DNA of 64,000 bases, taken from Eurosta solidaginis (Eukaryota; Arthropoda; Insecta; Diptera; Tephritidae). The position numbers were made by a program, and so were the translations under genes. The stretch covers positions 260,590,392 to 260,654,391 of the forward strand of contig NC_090323.1 of the NCBI RefSeq assembly GCF_040869045.1, read 5' to 3'. This document shows positions 19,315-30,165 of this stretch, one piece after another. Numbering within the stretch: position 1 is the stretch's first letter; every line of letters begins with the position of its first letter. The notes below the pieces were generated by a model. The model had not been told where the DNA came from, ran no database searches, and saw only the letters and a program-made list of their open reading frames with translations.

Positions 19315-20741
19315 TGTAACGTAGCAAATGCTACGCCACAATATCTATTTCCTATTTAGCGCCCACCCCTAACATCATATTTTCCATTTACTGCCCACCC
19401 CTAGTAGTGTATGTACCGAAACACATATATACATACATTTCACCGGCCCAACAACCATCGCGCAAGCACAAAGCAAGCCAGCGATGGTGAACGCACAATG
19501 CTTGGGAATTTTCATTCGTGGCGCGCTGTGCGCGACAATGCGAGCATAATTCCCAACGTGTTCATAGTTACCTATGAATAAAATGATTGGCCGGAATACA
19601 CCAGGCACACTTCGCCGTAGGTAAGTGAAGTGCGTGTCGGCCGCCACTGGCGGTCGACAAGGGGTGCCCTTTGGGTTAGGAGGTTGCGTTACAAGGTCGG
19701 TTCCACCGATGGTACTCCCCCTGCTTATCGGACACCCCGCTGGTTTACCCACATTTCCGGTGAGTAAGACGGGATTTACACCCCTTATTACTCATCGGAA
19801 AGGTAATGCACGAGCAGCCTTCTCGGGTAGGAAGGAAACCCGTCCCAACGCCAGTGGCGGGGCGGATTTCCCCACTACCCTGGAAGACTGCCCGAGCCAA
19901 TATAAATACATTGTAGGGGCTCCCTTTGGGTCGACGGAGGGTAAAGTTACAAGGTCGGTTCTGCCGATGGTACTTCCCCCCAGGCCTATTGGGCAGCTTT
20001 ACCCATATTCCTGGGACTCCCTTTGGGTCGAGGGGGGTAAAGTTACAAGGTCGGTTCTGCCGATGGTACTTCCCCCCGCGGCCTATTGGGCAACCCTAAT
20101 ATTTTGTTATCATCTCCTCTGAGTAAGACGGGACTCACCCCCCCCCCCCCCATTACTCAGAGGAAGGGTAATGCACGAATACACGGCTCAGGTAAGAGGA
20201 GAACACTTCTCAACGCCTGCGGCGGGACAAATTCCCCTACTACTCTAGCCGAATACTCGAGCCAATATATTGTAGTTAATTAGCCTCATACTAATAGACA
20301 CTTCGCCGTAGGTACCATCATCATCACGATCCCGATCCACTGACATCCCATCCCGAAGCCTAGCCACCCGTTGTCATAGCTATTTGGTGAGAGCCACCGT
20401 CATCCAGTACTCTCACTTCGGGGGTGATCCTAACTACCGCCGTCACTACTACCGCCGTTAGCACCCCTTAGCGAGAGCCACCGTCGTCTCCAACATCTCG
20501 GCCACCGCTAGCTAGCACTCTACCTCTCTCTGTGGAGAGCTGTCGTCCTTGGGTTACTATATTGTCATCGACAATCCTGGATTCAAGATTGTGGATATTT
20601 TAGCCTGAGAGCCGCGTGTGTGTGTGTGTTCGAAATCAACACTAATTTACTGTGTATTTATTTAGGTGGGGGAAGTGGGACCACCATCCCACTCTGGATT
20701 GACTTGAGCATACCTCAGCCTTTGACCAAACCCACCTCATA
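19315..20741. mobile_element. LTR-A, solo LTR-like insertion of ~1.43 kb
   Basis: Starts TGTAACGTAGC and ends CCCACCTCATA, inserted in R1. Comparison with copy 1 shows a duplication of ATAT (19311-19314 and 20742-20745), or AATAT if read as 5 bp. There is no coding frame of note, and it has no terminal inverted repeats, so a solo LTR is the simplest reading. Whether the parent is Ty3/gypsy or BEL/Pao cannot be told. It holds internal duplications at 19655-20270. Confidence 0.55.
19655..20270 (+). repeat. Diverged tandem duplications inside LTR-A
   Basis: The words 'gttacaaggtcggtt', 'ccgatggtacttcccccc', 'gagtaagacgggact', 'ggtaatgcacga' and 'gagccaatat' recur in the same order. Two near-exact units of about 95 bp lie at 19920-20090. 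A C-run of about 14 sits at 20137-20151. Confidence 0.7.
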
Positions 20742-20796
20742 ATATGTATAAGATCAATTAAATCTTCTTACTGTACAAACATTAGGATATACATAT

Positions 20797-21324
20797 TGTG
20801 GTGAATGTTGACATCACTAGGTTGTTAGTAAATAATCACTCAACAACAAAAACATTAAGGCGAGCCACACTGGTGTACATGAAAAATAAATCATCATTTA
20901 TACACATACATAGAAGGCGACGAAGAGATATCACACACACACACACACACGTAGTCATCAGCCGAAGTAGTTGCTCGCATATACACACGCTTATGACTAT
21001 GGGAAACGCATAAACTACAAATATATATGTATATCGCTGGTAACAAAATAAGAGATTCTAGAAGGTGAAACGTCTAGTCTTTGGAGAAATATGCTGACGA
21101 GGCAACAGTATAAAAGCAGCGCAAGCTGAGGAATGACTAACCAGTCTGATTTAAACACGCAGTTGTGAAGTATGTAATATTGAAGCATAATTGAACTACT
21201 CCCATGTAGACTAAATAAAGACCATATTGCAATACTGAAATTGGAGTGATTTATTCAACAGTTTAGCGATTTGAATGTTAGCAGAAGGTTAGGAATAAGC
21301 GGAACTTCCCCAGAATTCGTTATA
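20797..21324 (+). mobile_element. LTR-B, 528-bp solo LTR
   Basis: Starts TGTGGTGAATG and ends AATTCGTTATA, with ATAT at 20793-20796 and 21325-21328. TATA box TATAAAA at 21109-21115 and AATAAA at 21214-21219 lie in the right order and about 100 bases apart, as expected for U3-R. Internal (AC)n at 20933-20950. A 4-bp duplication suits Ty3/gypsy. There is no internal region beside it, so it arose by LTR-LTR recombination. I recall very similar LTRs from other tephritids. Confidence 0.75.
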
Positions 21325-21603
21325 ATATGTACAAACGTACATAAAAACATATCAAAAATAGAACATGTATACAACTTGTGCAATTAGGAATGGATACGAT
21401 AGGAAACTCTTAATGATTCCCAAAATTGTTCGAGTTGTTGGGTTTTTACCTTGAGGAGTGATTTTGTTTGGTCACCTATCAGGTTTGCTGACCATTTAGA
21501 GTAAAAATCCTCCATTCTGTTACTTTCAAAAATGAAAGTGTGAAGACTTGAGTCGGGTCCATTTTATTTTCCAATCCCATTTTTTAGTTTTGAGTAAGTT
21601 CAA

Positions 21604-22312
21604 AAAGTTACGAATAGTATTTGTGAAGAAAATTAAACTTACCTCTGCAGAAAATTATACTCACCTGTTTAAAAAAGTTAGTTACCTGCGAAGAAAATTA
21701 TACTCGTCTGTGTTATTTCACAAACCTTAGTTTATTAAAAAAAAAAAAATTATGACCTTAAAAATCCCTGCGAAAAGAGTTGCAAAAACGAATATATGGC
21801 TGCGTTTATACCAACACAGACCGCGCAAAATCAAATGCACACAATCATAGACCTGCAAAAGTGGTACACCTTGAACATAAAAAGAAAAAGCAACACCTGC
21901 TCATATAATTGATTTAGTATTTTGCAGTAAATTGTCCCTATCCTTTTTTCCATCACTGTAAGTATTTGCACAACTGAATTGGTATATTAATTTGAGAACG
22001 ATCATGTGATATATGTACAATGATTGTATCTTCAAGGAACAAATAGAGAAAAGTACAAAGGGTTTACTTAATTAGTTCTATCTGCTTTCAAACTGGTAAT
22101 TAGTTCTATTGTATTATTCTACCACAAAACTATAGTTGGCGGCAGTGCACTAAATTTTGAGCAACAACACTGCTCGAAACTAAGTGGGTTGACATAAACA
22201 AAATCTTATATTAAGTGCTAATGGGACGTTAATTTAATCCGACTTATAAGTCTGCTCATCTTTAACACATTCGTTAAATTTAATGCACTTAAGGCATCAT
22301 CTACCATCACCG
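21604..22312 (+). repeat. Dispersed repeat R2, copy 3
   Basis: Shares 'gaccttaaaaatccctgcga', 'tagacctgcaaaagtggtac', 'ggcagtgcactaaattttga' and 'catcatcta' with the other copies. The MITE site is empty at about 22147, giving the clean pre-insertion state. 21330-21603 upstream holds nothing I recognise. Confidence 0.7.
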
Positions 22313-22640
22313 TACAACCGATCGTTCAGATAGAAAGATTTTTAGCCATTTCTCCCTTAATTTCCAATATAAAAACGTTAAACTTGGTGATATTTATTCT
22401 AATATATCATAGAAGGTTTCCTGTAGAAATCATTTCGATCGGAGCTATATATAATATATATCCCACACAACCGATGGTTCAGATAAGGGCGTTTTTTGCC
22501 ATTTTTTATATTTATCTTAAAATCGTTTATGTATGTACATCTGTTCACTATATATTTCTTATCTTATACAGGGCATTATTTGGAGATTACGAATGGGATA
22601 AGATTATTGTTCAGCCCCATTCATGAGAAGTATGTATTCT
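22313..22640 (+). repeat. Unclassified repeat with internal two-fold duplication
   Basis: 'acaaccgatcgttcagata' at about 22313 and 'acaaccgatggttcagataa' at about 22465 mark two related ~150-bp halves, each followed by 'ttttt.gccatttt'. Such text is familiar from tephritid intergenic DNA, but I cannot assign it to an element class. Confidence 0.4.
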
Positions 22641-22694
22641 TCTGCACAGCCGAGTAATAACTGAATATTTCAGTTATCTATCATTGGCTGATGA

Positions 22695-23185
22695 CAAAAA
22701 AAAACTACCTACACATATACCAAACTTCAGGCAAATCGAATCATGAATAAAATTTGTTAAAATAGACCGGTTCTGGCCCAATTCCCGAAAACAAGATCGT
22801 TAGTACATACTTATCCACCCAAAGTTAAGGCAAAGGGAACAGTGAATTGAATTTGAGCTAATAGATCAGTCCCTGGTCCACTTCCCAGAAAGAAACTTCA
22901 CAGGAACACTCTCAGGATTCGCACAACAAATACGATTTATTACAATAAATCGGACCCTGGTCCACTTTCCGAAAAGAAAGTAAGTAGCCCTATACCAAAT
23001 ATCAAGCAAATCACACTATTAGCTGTTTCATATAGAATAGGTCGGCTTTGGTCCACTTCCTGAACCAAATTGTGAATCTCCTCAAACCCCCTTGAACACA
23101 CACAAATTTTTTTTAATCAAAATTGGTCCAGTCGTTTAGGAGGAGTTCAGTGACAACCACACATACAGAAGAAATATTATATGCA
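22695..23185 (+). repeat. Dispersed repeat R1, copy 3
   Basis: Shares with copy 1 'ctggtccactt.cc', 'gcacaa.aaatacgatttatt', 'cacacacaaatttttt' and 'tggtccagtcgtttagga'. It ends at 'cagaagaaatattatatgca', directly before an 'actagaagacccggcag' block that may be the start of another copy. Confidence 0.65.
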
Positions 23186-23617
23186 TACTAGAAGACCCGG
23201 CAGACGTTCTCCTGGCCTAAATTTGGCCTATCTGCATACATTTTAATAAGCTTTTTCCATCTGACTCTGCCCTCTCCCCCTCTTCACTTTTTCCTAATCC
23301 TTTTATTCACTCCTCCCTCCGTCTTTTTCGCTTCATCTATCTCCATCTTCGTCTCATTGTATCTCTTTCTCAATCTCCTTCTCTCTTTTCTCTTCTCTTA
23401 ATTTCTTCTCATTCTTCTGCATACCTTATTGCCTGTCCCAGAGGGTGGTATGTATTCTATTCCAGTCCCAGTCCCAGTCCCACGCCAAGTCTCAGTCCCA
23501 GCCCTAGTCCTAATCCCAGTCCCAGTCCGTCTCTGGATAATATATTATCTGTGCTAAAGCACTCATCAACAGCTTTCATTTGATATCCACACTAGTCACC
23601 CAGGGGTATGAAAATTA
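23186..23617 (+). repeat. Repeat start 'actagaagacccggcag' with pyrimidine tract and (CCCAGT)n
   Basis: After 'tactagaagacccggcagac' comes a long polypyrimidine run (about 23262-23420) and then a degenerate hexamer array of cccagt units at 23461-23531. No coding content. The opening words resemble the 5' end of a widespread insect repeat whose 3' end is like R1's tail. Confidence 0.5.
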
Positions 23618-23713
23618 CCCTCTACACAACTAAAGACTCCCTGAATTAAAAAAATGTCATAGTACCTCTAAATCGTGTGCCCCCTCAGAAACCCCCACCC
23701 TCTCGGCGGGCCT
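23618..23713. mobile_element. hAT-1 right-end fragment
   Basis: 'caactaaagactccctgaat' through 'cggcgggcctg' matches 8927-9045, the right end of hAT-1, with scattered differences. Only this end survives. Confidence 0.65.
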
Positions 23714-24330
23714 GGTGATGTGCTATTCTTGATATCATTCGCTATACTATTTTTTATTGATAAGCAGGTTGTTTAATTAAACACCAAGCAATTACACGGA
23801 AGTATATCCGCTCCACCTGAAAATATGAGTGCCAGTGCGTATAAGTAACATTTTATTAGCTGTATTTCGTTGCAAACTATTACAATTAAAACACTAGCTA
23901 GCTTACCGAATTGCATGGAAAGCAATAATAAAAAGTAATCGAGTTGAGTTGGCTAAGCGGTTTCAACTAAAACCGCTTAGGAAATTGTCGACCTGATTGA
24001 TAGTGTTGTATAGTGTTGCATATTCAAAAATAGGGCACTATTGTGAACGAGCGAATGAAATGAACATACGAATGTGCAGATAAACAAAAATAACAAAAGA
24101 AAAGCGTGGCGGCAGGGTGACATACATAAAAACAAACACACGCATTTCATGTATTTTGTAATTCTCTGGTTGAGTGTCAAAAACATACTGCGCTAGAAGT
24201 AGAAATGTCAAAGCAGCTAAAAAAGTAACCATCTGTATGGTTTTGCCATAATGAATTTGCAGTTGGAGCGTTTTTTTCGAGCTCGCGTAATAAAAAAAAC
24301 CCCTATTGTTACGTATAAACAAATAAAAAA
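23714..24330. other. Unassigned stretch with one perfect 11-bp hairpin
   Basis: At 23953-23980 CTAAGCGGTTT pairs with AAACCGCTTAG across a 6-base loop. No other structure, array or believable gene is seen; the minus-strand frames here share no motif with anything I know. Confidence 0.4.
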
Positions 24331-25600
24331 ATTAGGGGATAATTTGGGGACCTTTCCGGCATCATATCTGGTTGGTTTTCGGTAACCGTCCGGGATCCCG
24401 TCGGGATCATTTCGAGACCTTTTTCGGATCATTTGGGGACCCTTCCGAGATCATTTCTGGATCCGCCCGGGATGCCGTAGGAGTCATTTCGGGCCTATTT
24501 GGGGATCATTTGGGGTACCTTCCGGCATCATTCCCGTCAGGGTAATTTCGGGACTATTAGGGGATAATTTGGAGGCCTTTCCGGCATCATATCTGGATGG
24601 TTTACGGTATCCGTCCGGGATCCCTTCGGGTTCATTTCGAGACCTTTTTCGGATCATCTGGGGACCCTTCCGAGATCATTTCTGGATCGGTTCGGGATGC
24701 CGTAGGAGTCATTGCGGACCTATTTGGGGATCCTTTGAGGACCTTTGCGGCATCATTTCTGTATAATTTTCTGTATCCGTCCGGGATACCATCGGGGTCA
24801 TTTCGGGCCTATTTGGGGATCATTTGGGGTACCTTCCGGAATCATTTCTAGATGGCTTTCGGGATCCGTCCGGGATCCCGTCAGGGTGATTTCGGGACTA
24901 TTAGGGGATAATTTGGGGACCTTTCTGGCATCATATCTGGATGGTTTTCGGTATCCGCCCGGGATCCCGTCGGGGTCACTTCGAGACCTTTTTCGGATCA
25001 TTTGGGGACCCTTCCGAGATCATTTCTGGATCCGTCCGGGATGCCGTAGGAGTAATTTCGGGATTGTTTTGTTACTTTTTCGGAATAGTTTTTAGATTCT
25101 TCCGGGATCATTTCTGGATCCGTACGGGATCCCATCGGGGTCAATCCGGACTATTTCGGGGTCATTTTGGGACCCTTCCGGAATCATTTCTGTATGGCTT
25201 TCGCGATCCGTCGTGGATACCCTCGGGGTCATTTCGGAACTTTCTCTGGACTATGTCGGGATAATTTAGGGACCCTTCCCGGATATTTTCTGGATGGTTT
25301 TTGCGATCCGTCCGGGAGCCCGTCAGAGTCATGTCGGAAGTTTTTCGGGACTATTTCATTTTGGTACTCTTCAATGATAATTTCTGTGTGGTTCTCTGGA
25401 TAAGCCTAGAATCGTGTCGTTGTCATTTCGGGTTTTTTGGGATTATCCCGGGAACTTTTGGAAACCCTTCCGGGGCATTTCTGGATGGTTTTCCGGATGC
25501 GTCTGCGATAGCGCCGGTGTCATTTCGTGGCTTTTTCTGCATAATTTCGGGATCATTTGGGGTCCTATCAGGTTATCAGCTCCTTTAGTTCTTTTTTTTA
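24331..25600 (+). repeat. SAT-100, GC-richer tandem array, first block
   Basis: Diverged tandem units built from 'ttccgggatcatttctgg', 'ttttcgggatccgtccggga', 'cccgtcggggtcatttcggg' and 'ggatcatttggggaccctt'. Spacing varies from about 75 to 135 bases, most often near 100. It is markedly GC-richer than its surroundings. The open frames across it are repeat by-products. Related blocks are at 27815-27958, 33355-34240 and 38006-38050. Confidence 0.85.
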
Positions 25601-25735
25601 ATCATTTACGAAAATAAAATGCATTAGGCAGAAAAAAATGTTTAAACAGATAACTTGATAAGCAGGCTTACGTGAATTGCCCATATATTTCATGTTCTCC
25701 TTGCGGACGGGGCCGCGGGTAAAGGCTAGTATATT
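25570..25735 (+). repeat. Terminal block of the SAT-100 element, copy 1
   Basis: 'ggttatcagctcctttagtt' through 'ggacggggccgcgggtaaag' matches 38365-38525 closely. This fixes one end of the element that carries SAT-100, at 'ggctagta'. Confidence 0.65.
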
Positions 25736-25950
25736 ATAAATGGGAAAGTTTGGATGTTTATCCAGACCTTTGTCCTTGTGACTCAATCACGCAGGAACGG
25801 CTGGACGGATTTGGATGAAATTTGGCACACATATAGCCAATAGTCTAGAAGGATCTGCTAGCTGTATTTTTTTGAAAAGGGGGAGGTCCCCGCCCCTTAA
25901 GTGTATTTTTTCGTCTTTGTGATTGAATCACGCCAGAACACAGATAGACA

Positions 25951-27563
25951 ATGATGGAATCACCAGGTGAAGTAAATAAAAAAAGACAGAAGATGTACGC
26001 TATCTGAAACGGTAGTGATGTATTTTCAACGGTCAGGAGAGGGTAAAATATTTACCCACTTTGAAAAAATAGGAGTAGAAAAATAAAAACCTTGCTACGA
26101 AAGCCATTACAGAAACTGTTTTTTCACCATATCAGTGCTACCTAACGCCAATGCAGAAGGGATTCACAGGACCAGTGCGAGTTTACATTACTTTTGGCAT
26201 CGAATAAAAATTAATAAAACTTAAACAGTGATGAGCGGTAAAATTCAATGATGTATATTGGAACGATCGTAGAACGAAAATCGACAATGCTGATGGCACA
26301 ATACCGAAACCGGTTTGTCTCAAAACCAAATTTGACAAGGGATGACGGAAAAACGTTCCAATATACATCATTTATCCACCCTGTCGGAAAATCAACAAAA
26401 CAAGATAAGTCAAAATTCAATGAATGCGTTTAAAGTAAACTGACCTCAACTTCAACTGAAACTTTCATCGAAAAACCGGACATAATAGGGAGAGGTGTTA
26501 TCCATTATTTAGTTGAACTATTGTAACTTTACGCACTTAAATGGTCTTCGTTTTTGATGAAAAGTTTTACAGTCCCACTTGGAAGTGATCGTAATACTTT
26601 TGATTGTGTTTCCATCCCTAAAAATACATTCATATTGCCATTTTGCCCTGTTGATTTGTCGTTGAGAGTCGCAAATAAAACACGCCATATGTTTATACAA
26701 ACTTGACCAGAAGATCCCCCAAAAACTCCTGACAATTGAATTCATGACGTATTACTATTGTTACCAAGTTATTAATTACTAAAATATGTCAGGGGATATA
26801 CTAGCCCCGCGGCAGTCGGCCTAGAACCAGAAGATGCTGATCCGATCGAGCCGGATTCATATATTCTATATTACAATCCATAACTATAACATTCCTCTTA
26901 TCTCACTTACTTACTTATTTGGCGCTTAACCGTTTAAACGGTTATGGCCGTCTCACAAGGTGCGCCAGTCGCTTCTTCTCTCTGCCAACCGGCGCCAATT
27001 GGTCCTCTTTCTTAGTGGTCTGATTTTTAGGGCAACACAACAACAGTGAGTTAACATTTGTTATAACTGTATTTAGATTTCCAGTGTTTTAGCGAAGATT
27101 TAACATAAATAAGGAGTAATACGACAGTTTTGGTGTTCTTGTTGTAGGAAAGACAAAAACATTCCTCGAAAGTTTTCAGTAGCGCTGAACAGGCTAAAAC
27201 ACTTAGTTGGATATGTTGTAAATACAAATTGTTTGTTTTAAAATTTACAATTCTTTGGAACCAATTAAATATACGCATATAGATGTAATATTTTAGCACG
27301 GCATTACTTATGGAAGCCAACACCAAAGATACCCAAATGATGAATCTCCGTAATTAAATCCAGTAAAGGTCCATCGATATTCACCTACAATTTTATGTAA
27401 AAAAAGTACTAAAATTGGATTATTTTACTCATGAAAAATGCAAAAACAATATTTTTTTCGGGGACAACATTGGTGAAAAATTTTCAGATAGCCGAATGAC
27501 AGAACAAATTAGAATTTAGAGCGAGACAATTGACGGCTTCCTTCACCTGGTTATTCCACCATG
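25951..27563. mobile_element. MUL-2, MULE-like non-autonomous element, 1.6 kb
   Basis: Terminal inverted repeats: left ATGATGGAATCACCAGGTG, right (reversed) ATGGTGGAATAACCAGGTG. AGATAGACA is duplicated exactly at 25942-25950 and 27564-27572. A 9-bp duplication suggests a MULE. There is no transposase. Inside lie a 100-bp LINE-1 tail (26905-27005) and an internal inverted pair, 'aatgatgtatattggaacg' at about 26247 and its reverse complement at about 26354. Confidence 0.7.
26905..27005 (-). mobile_element. LINE-1 3' tail fragment
   Basis: 'acttacttacttatttggcg' through 'ccaaccggcgccaattggtc' matches the 3' end of LINE-1 at 3654-3755. Only the last ~100 bases were copied in, an extreme 5' truncation. 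Confidence 0.75.
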
Positions 27564-27814
27564 AGATAGACAATAGTCTACTGGCGCAATTTTTTCGAAA
27601 ATCGAAAGGGGCAGGGGTCCCACAACCCTTCGAACAATTACTTTTTAATAATTTTCACACATTATAACTTTAAGTCTACTGACCTTCACCAATATTACAA
27701 ACTCAATAGGTCAAATAATTCGAGGGCTTACAAAGTGAGCAGTGGCACCCTCAGGCTCCTCACCCGCTTCAACGCGCCTGCTTTTATAATTAGCTTCACC
27801 TTATTTGTAATCAC

Positions 27815-27958
27815 GTCAGGTTCATATGGAGACCCTTCCGGGACAATTTCTGGATAGTTTTCGGGATCCGCCCGGGATTCCGTTGGCGTCATTTCGGGAC
27901 TTTTTCGGAACTATTGCGTGATCATTTTGGGACTCTTCCGGGATGATTTCTGTATAGT
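27815..27958 (+). repeat. SAT-100, second block
   Basis: About 1.5 units ('gacccttccgggacaatttc', 'ttttcgggatccgcccggga'), interrupted by BEL-2. The array resumes at 33355. Confidence 0.75.
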
Positions 27959-28196
27959 TGTTGGTAAAACATTAATAGTTATTAAAATCTTCTTTACCTC
28001 GTTTTCAGGTTAAATAAAAACGCGTGCATTTGTTCCAGTATTCAGAATCCAAAAGAGTTAATTTTATTACATGTATAAAAATTTCATATATTTTACAGGG
28101 TTGCAGAATAATAAAAAAATTGTTAGTATAATGAACAGAGTTGTATCAGAAAGTAAGAATGTTAAAAATAATTTAAATTGTTGTACATTCTCCCAC
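27959..28196 (-). repeat. Probable 3' LTR of BEL-2
   Basis: The minus strand starts TGTGGGAG and ends CCAACA, with a poly(A)-signal-like AATAAAA inside. It sits directly after the integrase C-terminus and directly before SAT-100. No partner LTR was found to confirm it. Confidence 0.5.
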
Positions 28197-29179
28197 ACAA
28201 AAACGAAAATTTTTTAGTTTAATAGTTCAACCGAAAGCAAGCTGTTTATGTTAGAAAATTGCTAGTAGTTTTATCGTTATCTTTGATAGGTAGTAAACAG
28301 GCTTTGGATATTGGCTTCTTCAGCAGTTTTCCATTGCAGTACAGCGTCACGACCCTTGCAAGACTATCTGCACCCGGATGCACCTCGTGCACTCTTGCCA
28401 AAGGCCAATGGCCTGGAGCGCTTCGTTCATGGAATAACAAAACGATATCGTTGACTCGGAGATTTCGATGAGGTTCCGTCCACTTAAATCGAGTTTGTGG
28501 GGTATGAAAATATTCATTAGGCCACCCATGCCAGAAATGTTGTTTTAGGCGCTCAACAAGTTTCCAGCGCGTAAGTCTCTCAATATTGGAGTTGAGTAAA
28601 CCTGCCTCCGAAATTCAGATTGTGGGTTCCCCAACCAGAAATTGTGCGGGCGTGAGCGCTCGTTGATCAGCAGTCGTGAGTTCAAGCAACTCTCAATTTG
28701 TGCAAGAAGAGTACTAAGCTCTTCGAATGTAAGTATTCTATCTCGCATTATTCGTCTTAAGGTGATGTTTAGTCGACTTGACGGCCGCTTCCCATAAGCC
28801 TCCAAAATTCAGCGAAGCTGGCGCAATGAAATACCAGGTCGTACCTTCATTTGCCAAAGCAGCATCGAAATGTTCAGGTACCTATGCCCTTTGATGCTCA
28901 AAATTAATGTTTAGTTCTTTGTTTGCTCCTACGAAGGTAGTACCGCAATCAGAGTACACATCGCAGCATCGACCTCTCCTTGATATAAGTCGCCGGAATG
29001 CAGCTACAAAGACGTCCGTATTTAAACTAGAAACTAATTCAAGGTGTATGGCTTTCGTACACATACAGATGAAAAAACATATATAGCCTTTCGTTGTTAG
29101 TGCCTTACGCAGTGTTGACAGCTTTATAGTTATTGGGCCAGCGTAGTCTGAAACGGTTTAGAAGTTCGAAGATGAATAA

Positions 29180-29524
29180 CCCTGCAAAAATCGTTGGATC
29201 ATGTGGTCCACTGGAGTACTTACCATTATACTCCACTGTAATGCAGCAATGGACCAACTCGTGTTTCTACAGGAACACAATGGAAGCCGATCATTGCTCG
29301 TTTTTAACGATTGTAATCACTATACGATGTTTATTGGACTGTGGGTACTCCATGGATTAATCTGATGTAATGCGGAGCTGGAGTATATGGTCCAGTCCTA
29401 GGACATCGCAATATTAATTGGACCATATTTTTTGTATGAATTGTGGTTAATTTTGGAGTACTCAGTTGGTACATAGCGAGTACTCTATACATGCATGCAT
29501 GGAGTACTCGCAATTTTTGCAGGG
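29180..29524. mobile_element. MITE, 345 bp, inside the BEL-2 integrase
   Basis: Ends CCCTGCAAAAATCG at 29180 and its near reverse complement at 29524. The interior is rich in 'ggagtact' / 'ggaccat' words, giving several internal inverted pairs. It breaks the integrase reading just after QMGN. No clear target duplication. The superfamily is not assignable. Confidence 0.65.
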
Positions 29525-29776
29525 AAATTACCCATTTGCTGTTGCTGCGCTTTCGCTTTGTATTTGAAACACATTACACATTTACGAAGCACCTTTTTCG
29601 CCAATTTGCGCGCTGAAGAAATCCAATAATGTTGTAATACAAACGATAGCATCTGCTGAACGCCACCGTGTAGTGTTTGGTGATGAGCGCCTGTGAATAT
29701 AAGAAAATATAAAGGTGATTCTTTTGACAATAAAAGTAGATGTTTCACTTCAAAGCGTAGAATATAAAGCTGCAGA

Positions 29777-30165
29777 CATTGGTGCGTTATCGGTAACCTT
29801 ATAACAGTTGATTCGACCAACCTTATGGGAATCAATGTAATCTATTATTGGCGCCATATCGTAACGCTAAGGTCGTAACCTTATCGTAGCCAACCAATTG
29901 GTTTTTGGTTTTTCGTCATATCCATAACCTAAAAATATTTGAGTTGGTGAATTTAATAACTTTTTGTAGATTTTATTCATTGTTTTGGAAACGTTATGAC
30001 TAGGAGACTTATTTTTTGTGGAATAAGTTTGTAATTTTTTGCGTTTTCTTCATTTTTATGAAACTTTCACGATTTTTAGGTTAAGGCACCATTAATCGAT
30101 AGCAATGTATCGTATAGGGTTACGTTAGGGATACGACTACAGCGATACGACAAACGTCACCAATG
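29777..30165. mobile_element. Possible MITE, 389 bp, inside BEL-2
   Basis: CATTGGTGCGTTATC at 29777 and, reversed, CATTGGTGACGTTTGTC from 30165 form a loose terminal pair. It is flanked by BEL-2 integrase and RNase H text. Words such as 'atcgtaacgctaaggtcgta' and 'cgatacgac' are partly palindromic. No target duplication confirmed. Confidence 0.4.

Larger units (their letters stand above)
19096..21345 (+). repeat. Dispersed repeat R1, copy 2, split by two solo LTRs
   Basis: The repeat's own sequence is 19096-19314, then 20742-20796, then from 21325. Joined, these follow copy 1 at 967-1035: 'aatattaaatat', 'gtataagatcaattaaatct', 'acatattagtac'-type text. The two breaks hold LTR-A and LTR-B. 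Confidence 0.7.
25736..27814 (+). repeat. Second SAT-100-type element, start region, split by MUL-2
   Basis: 25736-25950 has 'gaacggctggacggatttgg' and 'caatagtctagaaggatctg', then the break. 27564-27814 resumes with 'caatagtctactggcgcaat' and 'aaggggcaggggtcccac', then leads into SAT-100 units. The paired 'caatagtct.....tttttt..aa.gggg.aggtccc' text suggests an internal repeat. The element probably runs to 38525. Confidence 0.5.

Noticed and set aside
20930..20952. (AC)n run as an independent feature
   Set aside because: A simple repeat inside LTR-B; noted there.
24569..25588. Several overlapping 60-116-codon Gly/Ser/Phe-rich frames
   Set aside because: All fall in the SAT-100 array, in several frames at once, and repeat with its units.
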